Positions 1 to 5,700 of a DNA stretch of 5,772 bases are shown here, piece after piece. This stretch comes from Verrucomicrobiia bacterium (lineage in GTDB: Bacteria > Verrucomicrobiota > Verrucomicrobiia > Limisphaerales > UBA1319): positions 1 through 5,772 of the forward strand of contig JADGRT010000216.1 in assembly GCA_017880715.1 (NCBI GenBank), read 5' to 3'. The first letter of the stretch is position 1. Each line of letters opens with the position of its first letter. The notes beneath the pieces were generated by a model, which made no database searches, was not told where the DNA came from, and saw nothing but the letters and a program-made list of their open reading frames with translations. The position numbers and the translations under genes are program-made.

Positions 1-842
1 GCCGGGTTCGGGTTGCCGGACGGCACCGACTGGGCAAGCCCTTCGACGACCAATTTGAGATTGCTCCATCCGAAGACCAAGGCGTCGTTGAAAAGGGCCG
101 GTTGCGCTCGGAAGTCAGGTTGTTCGGCCAAACAAGGCCCGGGTCCGCCCGTCTGCCGGATCAACACTTTTTCCAGATCTTTGGCGCGGTTGCCCGCGAG
201 CAACAACGATCCGGATTGCCCAATCCAAATTTCGAATTGGTTGGTCGTCATCGGGCTGGCGTTGGTGGTGTCCGAACGCGGGGTTCGTAGTAACACCTGC
301 CGGATGGTTTTGAAAATGTCGTCTTCCGCCACACTCAGAGTGGCAAATTCGATTTCGCGGATTTTATCGGTTTTGAGCGGTTTGCCGGAAGCGGTCCATT
401 TCGCTTTCAGGTTGGCGAGATTGGTTTTGAGCCGTTCCCCTTGGCCTTTGACATCCAGAAGGAAGAGCCAGCCGGGCGATTGGTTGCTGCCGCCGTCCCA
501 CCCATTCTGGGTGACGGCGAACGTGATCTGTCCGTGGGCCAAGCCGGCATAATCCCCCAGCTTAATCCCCAGTTCGCGCTCCAGCGGCAGCACGAGGTTC
601 GTCTGGAGATTGCTCGTGAATTTTTCGACGAAGGCCTTCATGTCCGGATCGTGCCAGAGCTGGGCTTGGGGCGTATGGGTCCAGACAGCCTTGGTCTTGT
701 CCCAGTCCGGCATGCTCAAGACAGCCAGCGTGTCGGCGGGCAACAATTGCTCCGCCGGCGCCTCGGCGCGAAGATTCCAGGCCAGGATTGCCAGGACAGT
801 CAGACATAAAAAACTCTGCCGCATGGCCAAACCCGCGCGCAT
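1..842 (-). CDS. Secreted protein of unknown function, C-terminus beyond the window edge
   Basis: An open frame runs from an ATG at 842 through position 1 with no stop, about 280 residues, so the gene is cut by the left edge. The N-terminus reads as an export signal: a short basic start, a hydrophobic run (FLCLTVLAILAW) and an Ala-rich likely cleavage site (LRAEA/PAEQ). The mature part begins with LPADTLAVLSMPDWDK, followed by QLWHDPDMKAFVEKF, and later a stretch of alternating Lys and hydrophobic residues. No catalytic motif or transmembrane segment is visible after the signal. The pattern resembles exported 'LPADT' proteins of Verrucomicrobia/Planctomycetes that have no assigned function; this is from memory. 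Two in-frame ATGs compete: 842, preceded closely by AAGGTGAG, and 824, which lies inside a 15-bp duplicated segment and may be the ancestral start. Coding is supported by the uninterrupted frame and sensible signal peptide; function is unknown. Confidence 0.8.
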   Translation of the reverse strand, partial: MRAGLAMRQSFLCLTVLAILAWNLRAEAPAEQLLPADTLAVLSMPDWDKTKAVWTHTPQAQLWHDPDMKAFVEKFTSNLQTNLVLPLERELGIKLGDYAGLAHGQITFAVTQNGWDGGSNQSPGWLFLLDVKGQGERLKTNLANLKAKWTASGKPLKTDKIREIEFATLSVAEDDIFKTIRQVLLRTPRSDTTNASPMTTNQFEIWIGQSGSLLLAGNRAKDLEKVLIRQTGGPGPCLAEQPDFRAQPALFNDALVFGWSNLKLVVEGLAQSVPSGNPNP

Positions 843-975
843 CTCACCTTTTTCGGGCGTTGACTCCTCACTGGGAGCGCCGGCACCTTGCCGGCGTGTT
901 CGACTCCGTCCACGCCGGCAAGATGCCGGCGCTCCCAGTCCTGCGGAAAAATGTGAGAAGCGCATGGCCAAACCC
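820..975. repeat. Nested palindromic (REP/BIME-like) element with flanking direct repeats
   Basis: The core consists of two 28-base arms, 871-898 and 911-938, that are reverse complements with one mismatch, separated by a 12-base loop. Each arm is itself a hairpin (CGCCGGCA...TGCCGGCG). A second, outer pair of arms, 837-854 and 946-963, matches at 16 of 18 positions in inverted orientation (GCGCxTCTCACxTTTTTC). Outside these, the 15-mer CGCATGGCCAAACCC occurs identically at 820-834 and 961-975. The whole arrangement is symmetric, as expected for a non-autonomous palindromic mobile element or a REP doublet. From memory, arms of this GGGAGCGCCGGCA type recur in verrucomicrobial genomes, where spurious ORFs across them give WERRHLAG- and AGKMPALP-like peptides. 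It lies just upstream of the secreted gene on the minus strand and could fold in its leader RNA. Confidence 0.85.
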
Positions 976-1000
976 TACCGGCTGGGTGCAGGCTTGACAA
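972..1000 (-). promoter_or_regulatory. Candidate sigma-70-type promoter reading toward the left-edge gene
   Basis: On the minus strand TTGTCA (1000-995; one mismatch to the -35 consensus) is followed after exactly 17 bases by TAGGGT (977-972; keeps the first two and the last base of the -10 consensus). It points at the secreted gene beginning at 842 or 824. Transcription from here would carry the palindromic element in a leader of roughly 120-145 bases. The -10 match is weak and promoter preferences in this lineage are not known to me, so this is only a candidate. Confidence 0.3.
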
Positions 1001-1062
1001 GCGGTCGTTTGGATTACGGGGAAATGGACGCAATTTTGATCCCCAAACGGCGGTTGGATTAA

Positions 1063-1085
1063 CGCCAAGACGGCAAGGCGCAAAG
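1063..1085. repeat. Short degenerate CGCCAAG-type tandem repeat
   Basis: Three consecutive units, CGCCAAGA, CGGCAAGG and CGCAAAG, form a degenerate tandem repeat. It resembles the 'AACGCCAAGACGCAAAG' type of intergenic string that I recall from many environmental bacterial genomes. No gene or clear structure goes with it. Its role is unknown. Confidence 0.4.
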
Positions 1086-1125
1086 TGTCGGACTTAGGAT
1101 AATCGCCGATTACAGGGCTTATTTT

Positions 1126-1194
1126 CTCGTCCTCGATCAGAAGTCCGTTGATTTCGAGGACGAGGACGAGGGACGAAGGACGAGGACGAGGGGG
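1126..1194. repeat. GAGGAC-rich tract with an inverted repeat
   Basis: Positions 1155-1194 are built from repeated CGAGGA/GGACGA units. The first of these pairs with 1126-1139 as an inverted repeat: CTCGTCCTCG at 1126-1135 against CGAGGACGAG at 1155-1164, extended by ATCA/TGAT, with a 2-base bulge and a 9-base loop. It lies immediately downstream of the cyclophilin stop codon on the minus strand. On that strand the hairpin is followed by A residues, not T, so it is not a standard intrinsic terminator. From memory, strings of this type recur between genes in Verrucomicrobia. Confidence 0.6.
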
Positions 1195-1200
1195 AGGGGC

Positions 1201-2052
1201 TCAATACTCGACTCGCACCCGGTAGAAGCGGTTCGTGGCGGAAGAGGACGTATCGGGGACCTGCAGGCGGTTGCCGGTGCCGGTGGGGCTGGCGAGGGTT
1301 TGCCATGCGGGTGGGAATTGCGTGGTGAACTCGACGTAGTTGAGCCGGTTGCTAATGCTGTTCCAGGAAATCTCGCGGGAGTTGTCGGTATTCAGTTTTA
1401 CCTGGACCTGGAGCAGGGAAATATCGAGGTAGATGAGATCGTCGAAGAAAGGCCGGGTGTTGCCCAGGTAGGATACCGGCAAGTTCATGAAAAGGCCATT
1501 GTCCAAATTGACGATGCCGCCGCCGTTGTATTGGAGGCTGTTGAACCAGGCCAACACATTGGTGTTGCCAACGACCCGGCCAAAAACGGTGAAGCCGCCG
1601 TTTTGGTTGTCGAGGTTGGATGAATTATCGGCCAGGTTGAAGAACCACTCTGACGTGGCGGAATCAGGATCCCCCCCCACCTTCGCCATGGCAATAGTCC
1701 CGTAGGTGTTGCTGATTTTACGGCCCACATTGTATTCGTTGGTGATGGCGCCCCAGACCTTTGGCACGGTAAAATAATAGTTAAACAGCGCATGATCGTT
1801 GCGGTTGGTGTCGTAGAAACCGCCGCCCTGAACGATGAAGCCGGGAAGGCAGCGGTGAAAAAAAACGTTCTGGTAATACCCGCCTTTGATGTAGCGCAGA
1901 AAATTGTCCACGGTCACCGGTTTATCCTGATCGAACAACTCCACTTCCAGGTCGCCCTGGCGGGTGCGAAATTGCACCAGCATGCCCGCCTTGACCGGCA
2001 GGAGGCTTGCCAGCAGCAGACATCCCATCGAAAAACGCATCCATCGTCTCAT
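1201..2052 (-). CDS. Exported cyclophilin-type peptidyl-prolyl cis-trans isomerase with extra C-terminal domain
   Basis: The protein should catalyse cis-trans isomerisation of prolyl peptide bonds outside the cytoplasm, helping exported proteins fold. With the ATG at 2052 it is 283 residues. Residues 1-22 form a signal peptide (basic MRRWMRF, then a hydrophobic run, cleavage near VKAG). Residues about 24-200 are the cyclophilin domain: TRQGDLEVELF, FFHRCLPGFIVQGGGF (Arg67 is the family's catalytic arginine), GTIAMAK, SATSEWFFNLADN and FTVFGRV. The closest remembered match in pattern is periplasmic PpiA. One oddity is Glu135 where cyclophilins normally have the Gln of SQFF. About 70 C-terminal residues beyond the core (NLNYVEFTT-like segment, TGTGNRL, final NRFYRVRVEY) resemble a tail domain I associate with secreted verrucomicrobial proteins. 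The frame stays open to 2178, but the added residues would bury the signal peptide, so 2052 was chosen; upstream GCTGGTGG is only a weak ribosome binding site. It follows mutY on the same strand after 244 bases and probably has its own promoter. Confidence 0.9.
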   Translation of the reverse strand: MRRWMRFSMGCLLLASLLPVKAGMLVQFRTRQGDLEVELFDQDKPVTVDNFLRYIKGGYYQNVFFHRCLPGFIVQGGGFYDTNRNDHALFNYYFTVPKVWGAITNEYNVGRKISNTYGTIAMAKVGGDPDSATSEWFFNLADNSSNLDNQNGGFTVFGRVVGNTNVLAWFNSLQYNGGGIVNLDNGLFMNLPVSYLGNTRPFFDDLIYLDISLLQVQVKLNTDNSREISWNSISNRLNYVEFTTQFPPAWQTLASPTGTGNRLQVPDTSSSATNRFYRVRVEY

Positions 2053-2296
2053 GCCACCAGCATGAGAAACGGCCGGCCATTTGCAATCCGGAAAAGCAGG
2101 GCGAACCGGTGGACCAGGAGATCCGCCCCACGTTGGGAAGCCCGCCTGCGGAGAAGCGCCCCGATCTTCGGGTGCCACTCACCTTGCTCTGGAAGCCCCA
2201 TAATAGATGGGCGTCGTGTAACTCCGCCCTCCGAAATGGACATCCGGGCGAACCCACTGTAGTCTATCCCAGCGTCTCCTCAGTAACGAGCGCGAG

Positions 2297-3523
2297 TCAG
2301 GGAGCCGAACGCAGGCGGTCATCCGCGCTTAAAAGTCGCGCCACGATTTTGCCGTGCGCGGCGGTGAATGGCAGCCGTTTCAGCCCCTGGCGCGACCGCC
2401 AACAGCCGTTGGTGGCGCGGCGCGCGGCGTCCGCAAGACGGTGTGCGTCGGGCGCGCGGGATGGGTGAACCTTGAAGACCTCCAGCGTAATCCGGTACCG
2501 GGTGATGGCGTGTTGAAGAACCATCATCGGCTGAAGCGATAAAACCCCCGGACCCATGACCTCGCGGACCAGACAGTCCCGGCTGGCGTCAGGCTTTACT
2601 TCGCCATTGGGGAACTCCCACAAGCCGGCATTGACGCCGGTAACCGGTCTTTGGCGCACCAGATAACGCCCCTCATTTTCCAAAACAAACGCCGCAAAAC
2701 GACGCGCCAAAAGGGTGGGGCGCGACCCAACCGGACTGAACTTCTCCATCCGGTTTCCCTGCCTGGCGACGCATTGAAGCGACAGGGGGCAGGCGTCACA
2801 TCGAGGGTTGCCTGGCACGCAGATCAAGGCGCCTAATTCCATCAAGGCTTGGTTGAGATTGCCGCAATTGCGTCTGCCAGGCGCCGCCGCCGCCTGCCGC
2901 ACCAAAGCTTCCGCCAGAAACCAAAGCCCTTGATGGGCCACGGCGCGGCGCTCGTCGCCACGAAGACCGAAGCAGCGAGTCAACACCCGACGCACGTTGC
3001 CGTCGAGCACCGGCGTGGGTTGATTGAAGGCGATGCTGCAAATGGCGCCCGCTGTGTAACGTCCCACGCCTGGCAACGCCAGCACCTCGTTAAAAAGGGC
3101 GGGAACCTTTCCCTCGTGTTCCTGAACGATCTTTTGCGCCGCGGCGCGCAGGTTGCGGGCGCGCCGGTAATAGCCCAATCCCTCCCACAACTTCAAAACG
3201 CGTTCCAGTTTGGCCCGCGCCAGACCGTTAACTTCCGGAAACGCCCGCATCCAGCGTTCCCAGTAGGGGATGACGGTCTTGACCTGGGTTTGCTGAAGCA
3301 TGACCTCGGAAACCCAAATAGCATACGGATCTCGCGTGCGGCGCCAGGGCAAATCGCGCGCGTTCCGCGCATACCATTTTAACAATCGCCGCGCCCCGCT
3401 CCGCAGCGCCGAGGGCGATGGCAAAACGAAACCCATCGCCGCCGGGCGGGGACGGTTTTCCGGCTCCCGGCTTTTTTCGCGGGACAATTTTTTACCGGGC
3501 ATCCCGTTTCGTTTCGACCGCAT
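2297..3523 (-). CDS. mutY: A/G-specific adenine glycosylase MutY
   Basis: MutY removes adenine mispaired with 8-oxoguanine, starting base excision repair that prevents G:C to T:A mutations. Using the ATG at 3523 the product is 408 residues. Motifs in order: LPWRRTRDPY; WVSEVMLQQTQV with catalytic Glu73; LWEGLGYYRRARNL; the helix-hairpin-helix LPGVGRYTAGAI; PVLDGNVRRVLTR with catalytic Asp174; and the 4Fe-4S cluster spacing C-x6-C-x2-C-x5-C at Cys235, 242, 245 and 251. Residues about 265-390 form the C-terminal Nudix-like domain that reads 8-oxoguanine. There the E. coli FSH loop aligns with Ile340-Thr341-Arg342, a notable change. The start is uncertain: GTG 3529, ATG 3523, ATG 3502 and ATG 3436 are in frame and none has a good ribosome binding site. 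ATG 3436 gives the usual family N-terminus and would leave 122 bases for promoters shared with the divergent rnhC. The extra N-terminal segment is basic and probably disordered. Confidence 0.95.
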   Translation of the reverse strand: MRSKRNGMPGKKLSREKSREPENRPRPAAMGFVLPSPSALRSGARRLLKWYARNARDLPWRRTRDPYAIWVSEVMLQQTQVKTVIPYWERWMRAFPEVNGLARAKLERVLKLWEGLGYYRRARNLRAAAQKIVQEHEGKVPALFNEVLALPGVGRYTAGAICSIAFNQPTPVLDGNVRRVLTRCFGLRGDERRAVAHQGLWFLAEALVRQAAAAPGRRNCGNLNQALMELGALICVPGNPRCDACPLSLQCVARQGNRMEKFSPVGSRPTLLARRFAAFVLENEGRYLVRQRPVTGVNAGLWEFPNGEVKPDASRDCLVREVMGPGVLSLQPMMVLQHAITRYRITLEVFKVHPSRAPDAHRLADAARRATNGCWRSRQGLKRLPFTAAHGKIVARLLSADDRLRSAP

Positions 3524-3542
3524 TTGCACAGTTGCGCAGCTT

Positions 3543-3549
3543 AAAGGGA
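3543..3549 (+). promoter_or_regulatory. Ribosome binding site supporting the rnhC start
   Basis: AAAGGGA lies nine bases before the ATG at 3559. It is one of the few recognisable Shine-Dalgarno-like sequences in the window and favours 3559 over the longer open frame beginning at 3418, which would overlap mutY on the opposite strand. Confidence 0.5.
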
Positions 3550-3558
3550 CGACCTAGC

Positions 3559-4536
3559 ATGAAGCCATACGATTTTGTGAAACCATTAACGTCATACACC
3601 GGCCCATTGACGCCGTCCCAAGCCGCCGAGCTGAAAAAGTACCTTCAGCAGCACGACTACGAGTTTCGCGAAGTGCCTTACGCGCGATTTGCCGCCCGCC
3701 AAGCCAAGGTCAACGTGGTGGCCTATGCAAGCGGCAAACTTGTCGTTCAGGGCAAAGGCGCCCAGGAATTTGTCGAGTTCGTCCTGGAACCGCAAATCCT
3801 CAAGGAGGCGCGCCTGGGCTATGAAACGGTGCTGAATCCGGACCTGCTGCTCCCGCGGCTGGGCGTGGACGAAAGCGGCAAGGGCGATTTCTTCGGCCCC
3901 TTGTGCGTGGCCGGTGTGTATATCAATGAATCCGTCGTGCATGCTTGGGAGGACGCCGGAATTCGCGATTCCAAGAACATCTCGAGCGACAAAAAAATAG
4001 CCGACCTGGCCAAGCTCATCCGTGAAACCGAGGGTTGCGTCACCACCGTCGTGCCCATCGGCAACGAAGCCTACAACCGCCTATACGCCAAAATGGGCAG
4101 CGTCAACACGCTCCTGGCCTGGGGACACGCCCGGGTCATCGAAAACCTCATGGGTCAGCGACACCGCATGAATCCGCCGCCGGTGCGGGCCATCAGCGAC
4201 CAATTCGCATCCAACAAGGACGTCGTCGCCAAGGCCCTGATGAGTCTGGGGCGGGAAATCGAACTGGTCCAGCGGCACAAGGCCGAAGCCGATCTGGCGG
4301 TGGCGGCCGCCTCGATTCTAGCGCGTGACGAGTTTGTCCAACGGCTGAAGCGTCTGGGAAAGGAACACGGCCTGGAGTTTCCCAAAGGCGCCTCGGCCGC
4401 CGTGGACCAAGCCGCCAAGTCTTTTGTGGAAAAAAAGGGCGCGGCCCAATTGTCTCAAGTAGCCAAAATCCATTTTCGAACGGCTTATCGCGCCCAAGGA
4501 CTGCCCGAACCGCCCCGAACCGAGTGGCGGCGATGA
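3559..4536 (+). CDS. rnhC: Ribonuclease HIII
   Basis: RNase HIII cleaves the RNA strand of RNA/DNA hybrids with a metal-dependent type 2 RNase H fold; it acts on R-loops and primer RNA in the cytoplasm. The product is 325 residues, normal for the family. Residues about 1-85 fit the N-terminal TBP-like substrate-binding domain that separates HIII from HII. The catalytic domain begins with LGVDESGKGDFFGP, where Asp104 and Glu105 head the active site and the GKGDFFGP form is typical of HIII. It continues with RDSKNISSDKKI, AISDQF (Asp214) and KAEADLAVAAASILARD (Asp245), the likely remaining acidic ligands. The ATG at 3559 was chosen because it gives the standard N-terminus and has AAAGGGA upstream. 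It is divergent from mutY with a gap of only 35 bases (up to 122 with the shorter mutY start), so the two may share a control region. RNase HIII is best known from Firmicutes and Chlamydiae; presence in a Chlamydiae relative such as Verrucomicrobiota is reasonable. Confidence 0.96.
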   Translation: MKPYDFVKPLTSYTGPLTPSQAAELKKYLQQHDYEFREVPYARFAARQAKVNVVAYASGKLVVQGKGAQEFVEFVLEPQILKEARLGYETVLNPDLLLPRLGVDESGKGDFFGPLCVAGVYINESVVHAWEDAGIRDSKNISSDKKIADLAKLIRETEGCVTTVVPIGNEAYNRLYAKMGSVNTLLAWGHARVIENLMGQRHRMNPPPVRAISDQFASNKDVVAKALMSLGREIELVQRHKAEADLAVAAASILARDEFVQRLKRLGKEHGLEFPKGASAAVDQAAKSFVEKKGAAQLSQVAKIHFRTAYRAQGLPEPPRTEWRR

Positions 4537-4623
4537 AACCTCAGAGGCGCGGGTGGCAACGGGATTTTCGCACGCTCGAGACCGGTCACTGGGAGTTTCG
4601 GCCCTGGTTTGTGGCGGGTTTCA

Positions 4624-5598
4624 TCATGGTTTTCCGACCGGCCCGATGTAAGCCCGCGCAATGACCACGTTGTCGAAAGACACGACGTTGATGGGATTCT
4701 TTGTCCACGTGTCCGTGACATAGCTTTCCAGGGTTAGGGCATTGGCCTTGAGCGGCTCTGTTTTCCGCCAATTAATGCCCCGCCAGTGGCCCTGCAGCAC
4801 GCCGTCAATCCAGAAGGCCTGCTCGCCGTCGGGACGACCCGGGGTGTTGTGTTTCAGCATGAACTCGACGCAGATCCAGCGATCTCGCGGGATGAGCGGG
4901 GCCGCCGGGACGCCGAAGGAGTTGCCCCAGTATTTGCCGTCCTTGGATGGTTCCATTTCATGCCAGTAACTGTAAAAGTTCCAGCGGCCTGGCGGCGTCC
5001 ACCGGCCCCAGTTACCCCATGGCTCGATGGCGGTCGAGAAGCGGTCGCTGCCTTCCGGTTTGAGCCCGGCCCCGCCAAATCCGCTCCACTTGTCGCTTCC
5101 ACGCAAGCTCCGGTTGGCTCGGAGGGTGACGAAATGATGGACGTAGTCGCACCCCGGGTCGAACCGGGTGTAGAATCGGATGAAAACCGTATCCGCCGGC
5201 TCGAACCACTTGGTCAGGCCGCCGCCGGTGTCTTTTCCCAGGTGAGCCTCCACGCGCACGCATCGTTTCCCCAGTCCCGCGCCTGCCTCGGGAGCCGCGA
5301 ATTGCAGCACCTGGCCATTTTTGTTGCCCGTTTCATCCCAACCCTCGCCGAGGTTTCCGGATTCAAAATTGTCCGCGAAAATGACCTTCGCGTTGCCCTT
5401 CAGCCCGGCATCGCCAGGAAAGGCAGCGGCGAGACCAGTGCCGCTCGGTAGTTCGCTCTTGCCCGTTAAATTGGCTTGGCCCTCGGGATCGCTGCCCAGC
5501 GCAAGTTCAGCCAGGACCAACAGCGCGCCGGCAACAGCGACGCGGGTGCAGTGGCGCCAAGCGACTGAAGACCGCTTGGTCGATGAGGCAATGGTCAC
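4624..5598 (-). CDS. Secreted tryptophan-rich protein, possibly a jelly-roll (lectin/polysaccharide-lyase-like) fold
   Basis: Counting from a GTG at 5598 the product is 324 residues. The N-terminus has a basic region (TKRSSVAWRHCTR), a hydrophobic run (VAVAGALLVLAELALG) and then a polar mature start, so export is likely. The mature protein contains VIFADNFESGNLGEGWDE, a segment often seen at the first strand of concanavalin-A-like beta-sandwich domains, then FIRFYTRFDPGCDYVHHFVTL, an aromatic cluster WGNWGRWTPPGRWNFYSYW, GKYWGNSF, RWICVEFMLKHNTPG and DGEQAFWIDG. The last two resemble the closing strands of polysaccharide-binding or lyase jelly rolls, which suggests carbohydrate binding or cleavage; this is inference and I do not recognise a named family. 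No ATG exists in frame between the upstream stop and the mature region: possible starts are GTG at 5664, 5625 and 5598, none with a ribosome binding site. 5598 gives the most normal signal peptide. It is convergent with rnhC, with 87 bases between the stops. Confidence 0.8.
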   Translation of the reverse strand: MTIASSTKRSSVAWRHCTRVAVAGALLVLAELALGSDPEGQANLTGKSELPSGTGLAAAFPGDAGLKGNAKVIFADNFESGNLGEGWDETGNKNGQVLQFAAPEAGAGLGKRCVRVEAHLGKDTGGGLTKWFEPADTVFIRFYTRFDPGCDYVHHFVTLRANRSLRGSDKWSGFGGAGLKPEGSDRFSTAIEPWGNWGRWTPPGRWNFYSYWHEMEPSKDGKYWGNSFGVPAAPLIPRDRWICVEFMLKHNTPGRPDGEQAFWIDGVLQGHWRGINWRKTEPLKANALTLESYVTDTWTKNPINVVSFDNVVIARAYIGPVGKP

Positions 5599-5700
5599 GG
5601 GGAATGGCTGCGAGGTCGTTTTCACAGAGACAGTCTTGGCCGGAGCCGCTCTTGTGTCAACCACCGGTCTGAAGGGGCTATTAGCACTACAGCGACATTT

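Larger units (their letters stand above)
976..1200. other. Gene-free, repeat-containing spacer
   Basis: Together with the palindromic element this completes a stretch of about 360 bases without a convincing gene. Apart from the candidate promoter, the CGCCAAG repeat and the GAGGAC tract, it holds only a loosely repeated TTGGATTA (1009-1016 and 1055-1062). The ORFs crossing it are short, overlap each other on both strands and pass through the palindromic arms, so I treat them as spurious. No tRNA, riboswitch or rRNA signature was seen. Confidence 0.5.

Noticed and set aside
13..552. Plus-strand open frame opposite the left-edge gene
   Set aside because: The minus-strand frame is open through the edge and begins with a good signal peptide, so this is a mirror frame.
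994..999. Perfect TTGACA on the plus strand
   Set aside because: No -10 lies at 16-18 bases downstream, and no plus-strand gene follows for more than 2 kb.
610..1062. Open frame crossing the palindromic element
   Set aside because: Its sequence is dictated by the repeat arms (peptides such as AGAPSPAEK), it overlaps gene 1 in antisense, and there is no ribosome binding site.
2160..2172. Small hairpin CCCGA-TCT-TCGGG between mutY and the cyclophilin gene
   Set aside because: The stem is only 5 bp and has no T-run on either strand; it is within what chance allows in GC-rich DNA.
2053..2178. N-terminal extension of the cyclophilin
   Set aside because: The 42 extra residues are Pro/Gly-rich and would place a normal signal peptide in the middle of the protein; the Met at 2052 starts the signal directly.
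2200..2205. TATTAT on the minus strand as a -10 for the cyclophilin gene
   Set aside because: No acceptable -35 lies 16-18 bases upstream, and the 150-base leader has no recognisable element.
1792..2262. Plus-strand open frame over the cyclophilin 5' end
   Set aside because: It is antisense to the cyclophilin signal peptide and N-terminal domain, with a low-complexity product lacking any motif.
2849..3382. Plus-strand open frame of 177 codons inside mutY
   Set aside because: It lies wholly antisense to mutY, whose catalytic motifs are intact; the predicted protein has no recognisable domain and GC-rich codon use creates such mirror frames.
4537..4623. Bidirectional terminator between the convergent rnhC and secreted genes
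   Set aside because: I looked for a stem followed by T residues on either strand and found none.
4786..5451. Plus-strand open frame of 221 codons antisense to the secreted gene
   Set aside because: The minus-strand frame has a signal peptide and plausible beta-strand segments; the plus-strand product is Ala/Pro/Val-rich without pattern.
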